From NCBI GenBank assembly GCA_037367405.1, contig JAZKJV010000602.1, positions 186,001-250,000 on the forward strand: 64,000 bases of DNA. Reading direction: 5' to 3'. The notes beneath the pieces were generated by a model. The model was given only the letters and a program-made list of their open reading frames with translations. It was not told the origin of the DNA and searched no databases. Numbering within the stretch: position 1 is the first letter of the stretch; each line of letters starts with the position of its first letter. The position numbers and the translations under genes are program-made. This DNA comes from Ottelia alismoides (lineage: Eukaryota > Streptophyta > Magnoliopsida > Alismatales > Hydrocharitaceae). Of this stretch, positions 31,959-44,451 are shown piece after piece.

Positions 31959-34600
31959 TTGGTTTTCTAGCTGTTCCATATATGAATCTCCTTTTTCACT
32001 CTCCACACCTCAACTATAAACACTTAATACTTTCCTTGTTATATTATAATATCACGATGGAATAAGCGATCCAGATCTAAACTACGTCCTTTTTCATTGT
32101 CGTTAAATGTAAGATGTGATGATGGATCTTATTAAATGTTGACGATTCATGATGAGTTTTATGTTGTGATCTTTTTCTTAGCCAAATTTCCCAAGCTTAG
32201 TAGGTAGTCTGTGTCTTTGTTACAGGTGACACCTCACACTGTGACCTTAAGGCATAAATAAAGGCTTAGGGTTGTGGTGCCTTCATAGGCATGTAGATTT
32301 AACTAAGTTCCCAATACGTCCACTAGCTTCGCCTAACAATTGTAGTAATAGGTCTCATTTAGACATAAATGAATTTCCGTGTCATGATCTTTTCCTCGCC
32401 AGAATCTACTGGCGGAACAGTAACCATTCTCAAGCGGTGAGGAAGCCTCCTAAGATACTCTTCCTTCTCGCCTTTCCAGTGGAAATGCGGTCCAGGAGAA
32501 GAGTAGGCAAACTCTAACTTATGCTTCTGAGACGGGTGGGAGAGACTCTCCGGTCCGAGTTACTCCAGTCCAAGGTTCTGGAAAGCAGTTTGTGTATGTG
32601 TTCGGATTGGTCACTGAATAGCAATTAAATGGTATGCGGGTGTATGTGCAGGGTATAACAACAATTGCGGTGACTTCCAGTGGGAGGTCACCTTATCTTT
32701 TATCAAAAAAATGTGAGGTATATGCGATTCTACGCGGTTTCTCAAATTTTATTTAAAAATAAATAAACATATATGAAAGTGACTACAACTGAACTAAATT
32801 TATGTATAATTGTGGTCCAACAGACGATTTAAGAAAAATAACTTTCATATAGAGCTCCAAACAATCTCTATCAATTAAATATCTATACTTCAATAGAAAA
32901 GTTAGCACACAGAATAATTGACAACAATCACCAAAATATGTAAGTATGCGAAAGAAAATTGAAATTTAACACAAACAACATTAATAATGTACTAATTAAA
33001 ATAGCATAAGAAAACAGAAATGTTCAAGCGACAATATTCTAACTGGTTAACTCCAATATATGGAGGTGAGACTTGTAACTATGTATGTCTTCTAAAATTC
33101 ATGATATGATGATATGATGTGATTCTCAGTAATAAATTAAATGGAGTGACTTTTGTTGCAACTTGTATACCAATATATATGTGAATATATATTTGTATAA
33201 ATGCTTTTGTTGTTGAATTATTATTTCATTTATCTTCGTTTATCAAAAGTACAAATATCTACATATACCAATATATTGCATCCAAAATAACTGTTAGTTG
33301 ACTTAATTAGTTTGCGAAATTATTGGCACATTATTCTTTTTCTTTCTCGCGCATTTACTCCAATCTCACAGTATGATTACTTCGATGATGGATTTTAATG
33401 GCCATAGTATACGTGGTTGACATACATGTAAAAACAAGGAATAAGGGTAAAATGAAGATGCAATAATATCCTAATTATGTCACACGATCTAATTATGATA
33501 AGTGACACAACTCATACAATAAAAAATGTGGCACAAATAAAAATCATGGTGCAAATCATATTATAACACATTTCATACACATATTTGACACATTTCAGAA
33601 CAATAACCTGAAATAAGTGGCTTAAAAAACCACATATAAAAAAATCACATATAAACAAATCACATAAAAAATCACATTTAATGCAAAGCGGGCGTACAAA
33701 GGGCATATGCGGCCGAACAACCCGCATATGCGGCCCGCATAAGCACCATGTGCACATAATTGAGGGCTTCGTGAAAGCAGTACGCTGAAGGTGCCGCACA
33801 CGCATATGCGGATGCATAGGCCGATTTCGTAAGCATTTCTCCAGTCTTGCCTGACCGGTGTAGGTATGGGCTAAACGAGCCTGTAAAAAAACAAAGGCTC
33901 CTCGAACCTAGGAACCTAAAGAACACATGGCCAACGGAACTGGTCAAAAAGAAAACACGTGGATCCCTGAGAAACGAAGAACTACGAGCTCGCAAAAAGA
34001 CGAAGAAGAGACTGGGATCCTAGACCCGCAACCTAGGGGACCACTGCCCTATCTGGGCATCCTATCCCCAGCCCAGTTCAGGGTCACCACGCCCTCATAC
34101 AGTCTGGTGTAAGGTGCACGACGGCTTGCATAATTAACTATCATCACTAATATTTATCAGTTATATAGATGATCTTGATTACATCACCAATTCATATTAT
34201 CTTGTGACGTTAGCTTTATAGATCTAAAGTGATTCTTGCATGAGTATTAAAATTTTATCCAATCTAGAATGATCCTTACATTGATCAAGATTGTATGAAG
34301 ACTACCCAGACATACACTCATATAAGGGTTTTCTCGTTGATGAACCATATGCAGAGTTAGAAGTAGGTAGTCCTTAGTGAGGTCAAATATTATATGATAT
34401 GGCAGGGGAAGAGTAAAAGTATGATGCATGTCATGTATATTTGTTTATGTTATCGTTCATTATTAACCAAAAGTATACATGATTTATAAAAGGCAGATCT
34501 AATATTATTATAGAAGTTTCTTTTAAAAATTGCTGAAGGGTCACGAAGATTTAAAGGAAATATGAGTGGTTTTTTGGAAGGACAACTGGATTTTATTGTC
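31959..34600. other. Unassigned AT-rich DNA
   Basis: No supported gene. 32150-32720 is more GC-rich and ends in a short A-run, possibly an old retroposon, but no domain is recognisable. 33600-33680 repeats AAATCACATA-like words. Around 33700-33810 CGCATATGCGG occurs three times, which may mark a MITE. Short open frames at 33927-34112 and elsewhere lack recognisable features. Confidence 0.4.
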
Positions 34601-34604
34601 AGCA

Positions 34605-35310
34605 ATTACATGCATTTTTAAACCTTTAGAATTCACGTTTCCTGTGGACAAGAACAAGTCATTACATACATCTTAAACCCTTTAAATTCTCATTTTCAGA
34701 TGCCAAGAACGAGTGTAATTTAGCCTATGTACAACAACCATTACATACATTTTAAACCCTTTAAAATTTACACTTTCAGTGGCCAAGAACAAGTGGCATT
34801 TAGCCTATGTACAGCATCCATTACATACATCTTAAACCCTTTAAAATTGTCATTTTCATTGGCCAATTAATAGTTCTGAAATTAGGCACAAATGCATGCA
34901 AAAACCACCAATTCTTTATCTTTAAAAGCATGAGTTTGGAGCAAATTAATAGGTTTTAAATTAGGCATAAATGCATGAAAAAATCTCCAATTCTTTTATC
35001 TTTAAAAGTATGAATCTGAAGCAAATTAATAGGTCTGAAATTTGGCACAAATGCATGCAAAAACCCCCATCCTTTTATCTTTAAAAGCATGACTCCTGAG
35101 CAAATTAATAGGTATGAAATTAGGCCCAAATGCATGCAAGACCTCCAATTCTTTTATCTTTTAAAGTATGAATCTGGAGCAAATTAATAGGTCTGAAATT
35201 AAGCAGAAATGCCTGCAACCCCCCCCCCCCCCCCCCCAATTCTTTTATCTTAGAGCAAATTAATAGTTTGAAAGGCACAAATGCATGCAAAAATCCCCAA
35301 TTCTTTTATT
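34605..35310. repeat. Two adjoining tandem arrays (units about 80 bp), with a C19 run
   Basis: 34605-34860: a unit with CATTACATACATYTTAAACCC recurs with 80-bp spacing near 34661, 34741 and 34821. 34860-35310: a unit with GCAAATTAATAGGT and AATGCATGCAAAAA recurs near 34941, 35021, 35100, 35179 and 35254 (spacing 75-80). One unit contains a run of 19 C at 35219-35237. Lies about 700 bp upstream of the first coding exon of the host gene. Confidence 0.8.
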
Positions 35311-35340
35311 GGTCATGCGGATCCTAGTCGGGTCGGATTC

Positions 35341-35530
35341 GGGTGATTCGGATCCGAGTGTTACAAAGAGAGGGCGAGGAAGACCCAAGAATTGTTGGAA
35401 CAAGATTATCCAAATGGATCTTAGTTTTTTTGGATTTGAGCCCGAAAATGACTTAAGATAGATATGAATAAAGGTAAAGAATCCATGTAGCCGATCCTAC
35501 TTAATACGGGACAAGGTTTTGTTGTTGTAA
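35341..35530 (+). mobile_element. RTE-type LINE 3' tail
   Basis: The plus strand reads KRGRGRPKNCWNKIIQMDL, the conserved C-terminal block of plant RTE ORFs, then CATGTAGCCGATCCTACTTA and a GTTTTGTTGTTGT 3' end. It is a short 5'-truncated copy; a clear target duplication was not found. Confidence 0.75.
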
Positions 35531-35993
35531 TGTTTGATTTTTACGGGTTGATCAGGCTATTTTCAATATGAGGTTAATAGTACTGCAAACAATTTTGAAC
35601 TTATTGAAGACAAGATGTGATGAAAGTGCCCATCACATATTGTAACATGAAAAGGTATTTGACCATTAGATTTCGTTGCTAGAATTTGTAGTAGCTCATA
35701 ACCAACATATACTTGTTTATATCACTAATAATACTAAAAATATCATCCTTTTGTTTCAATAAAATTTCATTACATTGGTGAACATTAGATTCAATCATAA
35801 ACATGGATTTCTTGTCTTTCTTCTTTTAAAACCATGGATTTTTTTGATTTTCTTGATACATATACTATTCTTTTTAATATGTCGAAAACATAATGCATGA
35901 AAAGCGTTCCATCATTTACCCAGGTTTATATGTTCTTTCATGCTTTCCTTATTTACTCCCCCACCCAATAATCATATATATGTTTGTTGCTAG

Positions 35994-36095
35994 GTTAACA
36001 TGGATTCAAGCTGCTCATTGCCTTTTGATGTTGGCCAACTAGCGGAATCAAAATCTTTCCAGCATGGTTTTCGTGGTGCATGGTTTCGTTGCAAG
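35994..36095 (+). CDS. Agenet-domain protein, first coding exon (start codon at 36000)
   Basis: Agenet (plant Tudor-like) domains bind histone tails or act in chromatin and transport functions. The exon follows an acceptor TTGCTAG (AG at 35992-35993) and carries six bases of leader before ATG at 36000, so an untranslated exon lies upstream. The 32 codons read MDSSCSLPFDVGQLAESKSF then GFRGAWFRCK, the start of the first Agenet repeat (family: FxVGxLAESRSF...GFRGAWFRCKI). It ends AAG|GTAAAC, phase 0. No stops or frameshifts. The surrounding DNA is transposon-derived, but this exon is clean, which suggests selection. The member of the family cannot be named. Confidence 0.85.
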
Positions 36096-36328
36096 GTAAA
36101 CATGAAAAAAACACGTCAATGCAAATTGCCCTGAAATTAACAACGTGATGGACAAGGAATGAGTTTTTATTCCATTGTTTGGTTCACATGTTTGGTTCAC
36201 ATTGGGAATTGAGTTTTTTATCTCAGTCACATTCCTTTATTACATTTGATTGAAGAAAAAATAAAAATGGAATGAAGTTAACATCTCTTTTGATATATTT
36301 CGTTAAATATATAATAGAATGAGGAAAG

Positions 36329-36702
36329 GGATCCTATTCCATGGAGTAGATAACATACCTACTTCATTTTCATTTTTGTCATGTTTATTCATTTTTGTCA
36401 TGTTTTTTTGAAAAATGCTTCCATGATTTTCATAACTATATCCCTCTAATATGTCATTCAAATTTCGTCAGAAACAGAGATTCTTGCTGCCTACATCCAG
36501 AACAAGTAAAATACAACAAATCTATGACAGTAAAAAATGACTGTCTGGATGGAGGTCTTAGGAGTCTTTGTTTCTGACGAAATTTGAAGACATATAAGAG
36601 GGAAATAGTTATGAAATCTATGGAAGTATTTTTTTTTAAAATAAAAAATATGACAAAATAAAAATGGAGTAGGTAACTTATCTACTCCATGGAGTAGGAT
36701 CC
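36329..36702. repeat. Long foldback (inverted-repeat) element, 374 bp
   Basis: The two arms, each about 140-150 bp, are near complements: the left starts GGATCCTATTCCATGGAGTA, and the reverse complement of the right starts GGATCCTACTCCATGGAGTA. Both continue through AAATTTCGTCAGAAACA toward a short central loop. No target duplication was recognised. Lies 230 bp inside intron 1, so it would be transcribed as a hairpin in the pre-mRNA. Confidence 0.85.
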
Positions 36703-36731
36703 TGTCTCAAGTCCGATCCGACGAAGGAAAC

Positions 36732-38916
36732 TGATTGCAATCATTCCCAAATTGGCAAGGCGAATCGAATTGAACCAGAGGGCTGATTTGGGGATTTTTC
36801 AAATTAGGGATATCCATCTCCAATTAGTTAATTTAAGTTAGTTGCTTATTTATTTAGATAAGTTGAGATTGCAATCTCAACATTTTTGGTAGATAGAATT
36901 AGTTAGGAGTCTATTAGAGTCGATTAGAGTTAATTAGGATCGGTTGGGATTTTATTTTGAATCGAGTTTGATTCACTTTCTATTTTTGTAATTCCACCTC
37001 TCCTATATAAAGGGGTTGGTAGTCTATTGTAGAATGCAGTTCATATTATATAAAAATCGAGTTTTTTCTCATTATCTCTCTTTATCTCTCTTTCGTTATT
37101 CTCTCTCATCGTGGTCTTCACGATTCATCTCCAAAACCCCGCGTAGCCGACGCATTTCTCTTTCTTCCTCCCCTCTCTAAATTTCTTCTACCTAAAAATT
37201 ATATTTTTTACCGTTTAATTTTTGTCTGCATCAAGTGGTATCAGAGCATGGCAACATAATCGTTCTTACGATTCGACGATCCGTTCGCATATTGGAGGAT
37301 GCAATTCGATCTTAGTCTTCTCTCCCTTGGCTCACATGCACATTCGCGACAACAAAAGTTCAACGATGAATTATATCAAGCTTCAAGGTTCAAGCATGGC
37401 TTCGCCCGTTGACAACGAAAATCAGATCTCAGAAGCTGCTGTACAACCTACTTTTGATCAAGAAAACGAAGGTATTTTCATTCTAGATGAATATTTATTT
37501 GATACAACTATTGTACAAAAAGAAAAAGAAGACTTGGGGCCATATTTGACGAGGATTCCACGGAGGATGAGCTGGAAATCCTCGATTTGTTTACGATTGG
37601 AGTGGATGTCCAGGAGGTTCTTGCAACATCGCCACCATTGCGGATGGCTTCAACATTTTTGACTTTGGACGAGGCACCCCCATCGGCCGTGCGATTCCTT
37701 CCCGTACGCCGGCCCTTTGCCACCTCCCCATTGGTGCCTTCAGATCATAGCTGGTGAGCTCCACCTGCTCGTGTACGACCACAGGTTGTCACTGCCGAAA
37801 TCATCACCGCTCGTGCCTTCCCTTCTCAGTCTGTCGCCGCTTGTGGACCCCCGTCCCAGGTCGCCGCCGCCAACAACACAATATCCATCCGCACAATAGC
37901 CTCCTAGGCCCACGCGTCAACACCACAAGGTGCGCAGGACGCCTCCCAACCCCACTCGCCAGCACTGCGAGTCGAGCTCGTCGTTGCTGCTCCCCACGAT
38001 GCCTACACCGGCTACAACTCCCATCGCAACAGTATCATCTCCGTTACCGCATGGGGGGTAAACCCTAGCCACCCTTTTGAAGAAACTCCAATCGGGAGAA
38101 ACGAATCCTAAAGTTTAAAGATAAGAAATTGCTTTCGTTTCCAAAGGGGCTGATTTGGATAAATTGCATTCAACTCCCTCCTCACAAGACTTTTTTATAA
38201 AATGGGCCAATTAGAAGGTCAAATATGTTATTGGTATATTTTAAGTGAGGGTGTAGAACATTTGCAACCACGCCCTCTAATTGGACAAAATTATAAACGC
38301 AACATTGAAAGGTATCTAATGGGAGTGTTTAAAGCTACCATTTCAAGACCGAATTCTCCAATTGCGCATCGAAGATCAAGCAATTCGTCAGGAGACGAAT
38401 TTTTCAAGCGGGGAAGAATTGATGCAATCGTTCCCAAATTGGCAGGGCGAATCGAATTAAATCAAAGGACTGATCTGGGGATTTTTCAAATTAGGGATTT
38501 CCATCTCTAATTAGTTAATTTAAGTTAGTTGCTTATTTTATTTAAATAAATTGAGATTGTAATCTCAACATTTTTGGTAGATAGAATTAGTTAGAAGTCA
38601 ATTAGAATCGATTAGAGTTAATTAGGATCGGTTGGGATTTTATTTGAAATCGAATTTAATTCACTTTCTATTTTTGTAATTCCACCCCTCCTATATAAAG
38701 GGGTTGGTAGTCTATTGTAGAATGCTGTTTAGATTATATGAAAATCGAGTGTATCTCATTATCTCTCTTTCGTTATCCTCTTTCATCGTGGTCTTCACGA
38801 TTCATCTTCAAAATCCCGCGTAGCTGTCGCGTTTCTCCTTCTTCCTCCCCCATCTAAATTTCTTCTTTCTAAACATTATATTTTTTCCACCGTTCGGTTT
38901 TTTTTTGTCTGCATTA
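36732..38916 (+). mobile_element. Non-autonomous LTR retrotransposon with paired LTRs (LARD/TRIM-like)
   Basis: Two similar LTRs: 36732-37233 (TGATTGCAATC...TGCATCA, 502 bp) and 38420-38916 (TGATGCAATC...TGCATTA, 497 bp), each with CTATATAAAGGGG. The PBS TGGTATCAGAGCATGG starts at 37236; a polypurine tract GCGGGGAAGAA precedes the right LTR. The 1.19-kb internal region has no gag-pol motifs; a short frame (37222-37662) reads STFLTLDEAP-like sequence in an alternative frame, and 37680-38010 is strikingly GC-rich. LTR tips TGATGCA/TGCATCA match those of the gypsy at 13136, so that element may have mobilised it. No exact flanking duplication (GAAAC versus TAGAC). Confidence 0.85.
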
Positions 38917-39691
38917 TAGACGCTTGCGAGCGTGTTGATGAATTGCGTGCTCATCAAAATCTATGTTAATGATCCAAGCGACAATTTTCTTGATCTCGTC
39001 ACACGAGATCTAACATCTTCTTCATGAGCGAGGCCACACGTAGGAGACGTAGATCTACAAGCAAATGACCTGCAACATAACGACGATGCGGGTTGACGAT
39101 GGCGACTCTCTCTTGAGCTTTATGGTGGAAGGTTACAATAAGAGTGCGAGAGACTTAGCGTGTATGGAATGGGAGAGAGAGCATATCTTGTGTGTCTCTT
39201 GTTGTAAATAAAAAAGCAACAGTTGCCTTTTCTTATATAGTATTTTGGGACTCCGTGGATCTCAATCCATGGACAATACAAAATCAATGGATGAGATTTA
39301 TTTGTGCTTCTTTCAATGGTCTTGATCTTGTTGTAAAAACAGAACAACAATTAATTAAATATATATATCAATATATGTATATTGAATAATCAATATAAAT
39401 TTATTTCAAATTAAACTAATTTATCCTTGGAGATAATTCGGGAAGGGGATAATCATCCTACCTTAATAAGGGGGGACAACCACCCAATCCAAGTAGGACT
39501 TGGTGGCCATCCATCACCTTTGTTGGTGGATGGCAATCTTCTTCCAATGAGATTACATTATCTCATGAAATCTCCAACATTATCTCACAATAATAATTCA
39601 CAATTAATTTGTGATAATTGCAATCATGCCATTGGAAATTTGTGAATCATATTCACAATCCAAAATAAAATGTAAGTTATATTTTCAATTA
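38917..39691. other. Unassigned sequence, probably LTR of an older element
   Basis: AT-rich with a TTATATAGT box read in either sense and no coding. It is interrupted at 39692 by the copia element below and continues at 44452 after the ATTAT duplication, so 38917-39691 plus 44452-45377 formed one block. Its regular composition suggests an LTR, but the ends were not found. Confidence 0.45.
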
Positions 39692-39696
39692 ATTAT

Positions 39697-42600
39697 TGTA
39701 GCGAGATATGCGTGCTTTATGTACCGTCCGTAATTTTTCTCTTCTTATGTATGACTTCTGTAATTTACCCATAGGCTACTCCGCTATTAAGAGAGCCTAA
39801 GGTTCAATGGAATAAACATATCTTTCATTTCTCCCAACATGGTATCAGAGTAGCGGTCTTAGACTGGAGCACTGAAACCCTAACCTAACCCTAGCCGCCC
39901 TTTAAGCCTCTCCTCCTCCTCATCTCGCCTCCACCAGGGTCAAGCCCATTCGCCAAGGCTTCCGGGTGCTGCCGCCTCGCCAGGGCTCTGCGGCCCCCTG
40001 CCTGGGTTCTGCCAACCCGTAGCGGCCCCTTCCAGGCGCTGCCTGAGCCTTGCCAAGTTCGCCTGGGTGCAGCCAGGGACCTGCCTGGGCACTACCAGGC
40101 CTCCGCTAGGCTGCCTTGCCGCCGTGCCTCCCTGCTGAACCCATCATGGGTCTGATCTCTTCGTAGGGCTCTTTAGCACCTCGCCAAAGCATTTGCAAGT
40201 CCACTTTTTCCACGTGGGCTGAAGGTTGTAGCAAGGATTCTCTATATTTAATGAGATTGGTTGTGTGAGTCTACACATGCCACCATATCTCCCTATGTCC
40301 ATGTAGACAAGCCCGTCTCTAAGTACTCGTTACTAGTCTTCTCGAGCCATCATGTCAGAAAGTAAGGTCGATGCTTCCTCCATAAGCACATTCAGAGGTC
40401 TTGCGCCTATAGTAAAAATGGATGGATCAAGCTATGAACTGTCGGATATGCAGTTCATGAGTATGATGAAATCTACAGGTAAGAAACACATTCTTAACAA
40501 AGAAGAACCGACCGAGAAGATTGGAGTTAACGCCTCATGGGAGGCGGATGATGCGTATGCCAAGGTTTGACTTTTATGAACATTGACACTGGAAATTGCA
40601 ATGATATACTTCATCAGCCCATAGCCAAGGCGATGTGGGCATACTTGCTGTCACTTATTCACATGTGAAGAATGAGACGAAGATTCTGCAGCTTCAGCAT
40701 GATATCTTTATGATTAAGCATAATGGACACCCTCTTCACTCTCTATATACATCCTTGTGAGGGATGTTTGAGAAGCTTTATAGCTTCATGCCTCTGACAT
40801 CCACTCTTGAGCAGCAGAAGACCTATAGGAATGCCACCATGGTTGGTGTGTTCCTGGACCCTTGATCTTGAGTATGAGGCAGCCCGTTCTCAGATTCTAG
40901 CAGACATATATCTTTACCATTCCTCCAATGGAGGAAGCCTTTCGTTGGCTCAGTCGGATCACCGTTCCATCTTCTTTGGAGTCAGACCTCTTCAGCGATG
41001 GCTGCCTCTCGAGGTCGGGGGAGATATTCTCAGTTTCGTGGACGAGGACCTGGAGGAAGATTAGGTCGAACACGCCAACCATGCACCTTCTATCATCGTT
41101 CTGGACATACTGAAGACACATGCTATTCTAAGCATGGATTTCCTGCTTCTGCTCGTGTGATCAAGCGGATTGATCCCCCTTGCAGCTTCTTCTATGGATC
41201 AACGGTTTGATGATCTTGTGGCACGATTGAGAGGTATTATCCTTTATCTACTCCTGCCGTGTCTTCCTCGGCCCCTGGGAGCCACTCCGATGTGGCTGCA
41301 TCAGCCTCCTCCAGCACCTTAGGTAGTACTCATGCACTTATTAGCAATAGTGGATCTGATGTAGTCGAATGTATTATGGGTTCTGGTGCCACACATCACT
41401 TGTGTGGAGACAAGAATCATCTTACAACATACAAGCCTATCCCTCCAAGACGAACTATAGTTATTGCAGATGGGACTCACTCTCTGATTACAGGACAGGG
41501 AGAGATCAACCTGACACCCTCTATGCATTTACAGAATGTTTTACATGCACCTGAGTTTTCTATAAATCTGCTGCCCATTAGCCAGCTTACGAAATACTTA
41601 CATTGTCGAGCAATTTTTGATCCCTCTCTTGTTTTTCAGGACATCCTTACGGGCAAGGTGATTGGGTATGGCCGTGAGCAGGGCAGTCTCTATCGCTTAC
41701 TTCGAACTCCCTATGCTGGGCATTCCTCTTTATCTGCTGGATCTACTTCACCATATCTGTGGTACCTACGCTTTGGTCATCTCCAGCTCCAGATACTATA
41801 ACGTGTTCTGCCTCAGGTCTCGTCTCACACATCCTTCCAATGTGAGGCATGTCAGCTGGGAAAGCACCATCGCTCTACCTTTCCCAGTCGTCAGAGTCGG
41901 AGAAGTAGCTCCAATTTTGAGTTGTTTCATATTGATATTTAGGGTTCCAGTCGTGTTCCTGATCACCAGGGGTACATGTTTTACCTAGTTGTTGTTGATG
42001 ATTTTTCTCTTTTGTCGCGGGTCTTTTTATTATAGAATAAATCTGAAGCTGGAGATGTTATCAAAACTTTCTTGACTGAAGTTCAAAATGTTTTTTCTAC
42101 TTCAGTGAAAATTGTGAGAACTGATAATGCCTTAGAACTGTGTACGCATACTGTATCTACATATTTTTCAACCCAGGGTAGCATTCACCAAAATTCATGT
42201 TCATATACTTCCCAACAAAATGGCATTACAGAAATGAAACATCGTCATTTGCTTGATGTCATGAGGACACTCCTCATTCAGAGTCATTTGCTTGTTATCT
42301 TATAAATCGCTTGCCCTCCTCAGTCCTGGGTGAGAAAAGTCCTTTCTCTCTCGCGTTTCCTGACAAGAAATTGTTCTCACTCACTCCTCGTATGTTTGGC
42401 TCCGTTGCCTTTGTCTACCAGTTATCTTCAGGCGTTGACGAGCTCTCTCCTAGAGTTATCAAATGTGTATTTGTTGGGTACTCAAGGACACAAAAAGGGT
42501 AAAAGTGTTTTGATCCCTTGGGCAGAAAGTATTATGTCAGTGCTGATGTCACCTTTTTGAGTTTGTAATGTTCTTTTCACCTACAGGAGATCAGTTGAGA

Positions 42601-44446
42601 TCTTCAGATGTTGTTGATAACATATACATGTCACCACCACCACCAACACCTACCACCTTACCACCACCACCTCCTCCTCACCATCATCCTCACCATTATC
42701 TATGCGACCTCCACCACCTATACTGGTCCCAGTTCCCCCATTGCCACGCCACTATACCCGCCGACCTGCTTCTGCTTATGGTCAACGCTCATCATCAGGC
42801 TCGCATGAGGTATGTTTTGATAACAAATCTTCTAATGATGGCTCTAACGATCTACCTGAGCAGGACTTTGTAGATGAGACAGATTTGGAGGATGCAGATT
42901 TGGACTTACCTATTGCTCTTCGGAAGCAGAAGCGTGGCTGTGCGTCATATCCGATAGCATTAATGATATCCTTTGATCGCTTGATTGGTGACTTCATATC
43001 TTTTGCAGTTGCATTATCAGCCATGGGTATTCTACGGAATTATCAGGAGGCTTTGAGGGATAATCGCTGGCGCTTGGCAATGGAAGAAGAGATGGCTGCT
43101 CTTCAGTCGAGAGGCACTTAGAGTCTTGTACTAGTTTCTCCTGGTGCCTCCACTGTTAGCTGTAAATGGGTGTTTACAGTTAAGCAAAATGCAGATGGAA
43201 GCATTGACTGATACAAGGCATGCCTAGTCGCACGCGGATTTACTTTGACTTACGGAGTGGATTATCTTGATACATTTTCTCCTGTAGCTCGTCATTCCAT
43301 CTTGCGGGTTCTTCTCTCTGTTGCTGTGATTCGAGATTGGCCGTTGTTTCAATTAGATGTCAAGAATGCATTCCTTTATGGTGATCTTAAAGAAGTCTAC
43401 ATGCAACAACTACTTGGATTTGTTGTTGAGGGGGAATGTTCACAGGTGTGTAGACTTATATATTTTCTGGGACTGCAGTTTGCCAGAAATTAACAGGGGC
43501 TTGTGATGACCCAGAGGAAATAGTTTACTGATTTACTAAGTGACACCGGAATGCTTGGATATCGACCGACCACTACACTTACGGATCCAAGCATGAAATT
43601 ATATGATGATGACACTCATGAGGTTGATAGGAGGAGATAAAGAGAGTTGGTAGGAAAGCTCCTTTATGTTACCATAACCAGACCTGACATCTCATTCGCT
43701 GTTAGTCGGGTGAGCCAGTTCATGGAGCAACCACGTGTGGTCCATAGGGATGTTATACATATGATACTCAGGTATCTTAAATCATCTCGTGTTGCAGGTC
43801 TACTATTTAGCAAAGGCAAGGAGGCCACCATCTCAGCATGCGTGGATGTAGATTATGGATGGTGCCCAAAGGATATGAAGTCTACAACTGGATTTGCTGT
43901 TGTCTTGTCTCATGGAGTAGCAAGAAGCAAACTGTTATAGCCAGATCTAGTGCCGAGTCTGAATATAAGGCAATGGCCCAGGTTAGTACAAAAATGATGT
44001 GGATTCGAGCTTTTCTTGCAGATTTACCTATAGAGGTTCCTCTTCCTATGGCACTGGAATGTGGCAAACATGCTGCTATATTCATTGCAAATATTCCAGC
44101 ATTTCATGAAAGCACCAAGCACATTGAGGATGATTGCCACTATATACGAGATATGATTCAGAAGGGCTTTATTTCTACATCTCATGTCAGCTCAAGGGAC
44201 CAGATTGCAGATATTTTCACCAATGCCTTACTCAAAGGGCTTTTTCAAAAATGTTCGTCCAAGCTGAGCATGATCGACATCTGTGCTCTAGCTTGAGGGG
44301 AATGTAGAGATATATATCTGCTTTATGTACCGTTCCGTAATTTTCTCTTTTTATGTATGACTTCTGTAATATACCCCATAGGGTACTCCCCTATATAAGG
44401 CAACCTAGGGTTCTTGGAATAAACATCTCTTTCTTTTCTCCCAACA
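39697..44446 (+). mobile_element. Ty1/copia element with short LTRs and ATTAT target duplication
   Basis: The LTRs are 39697-39839 (143 bp) and 44303-44446 (144 bp), both TGTAG...CCCAACA, visibly diverged, flanked by ATTAT at 39692-39696 and 44447-44451. The PBS TGGTATCAGAGTAGCGG starts at 39840, and the polypurine tract GCTTGAGGGGAA ends at 44302. Gag, protease, integrase, RT and RNase H remains occur in standard copia order with many stops. An old but structurally complete insertion in intron 1 of the host gene. Confidence 0.93.
40352..44296 (+). pseudogene. Copia gag-pol, inactivated
   Basis: Gag starts MSESKVDASSISTFRGLAP at 40352 and breaks at 40570. The zinc knuckle is CTFYHRSGHTEDTC (about 41080-41120), with the second cysteine changed. 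The protease has IMGSGATHHLCG where the family reads IDSGATDH, so the catalytic aspartate is lost. Integrase remnants lie at 41760-42500 (RTDNALELCTH, TSQQNGITEMKHRHLLD). RT has CKWVFTVKQNADGSID and FQLDVKNAFLYGDLKEVYM, then VCRL joins straight to IYFLGLQFARN at about 43460. The segment carrying the YVDD box is deleted. RNase H (43647-44296) ends SKLSMIDICALA. Many stops. Confidence 0.88.
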
Positions 44447-44451
44447 ATTAT

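Noticed and set aside
33512..33995. Minus-strand cysteine-rich open frames near CGCATATGCGG repeats
   Set aside because: Amino-acid pattern arises from short repeated DNA words; no domain recognised.
34605..35310. CRISPR-like repeat spacing
   Set aside because: Units are tandem without distinct spacers, and the setting is a plant genome.
41319..41554. Copia protease segment as a host aspartic protease
   Set aside because: Bounded by copia gag and integrase sequence and lacking the catalytic aspartate.
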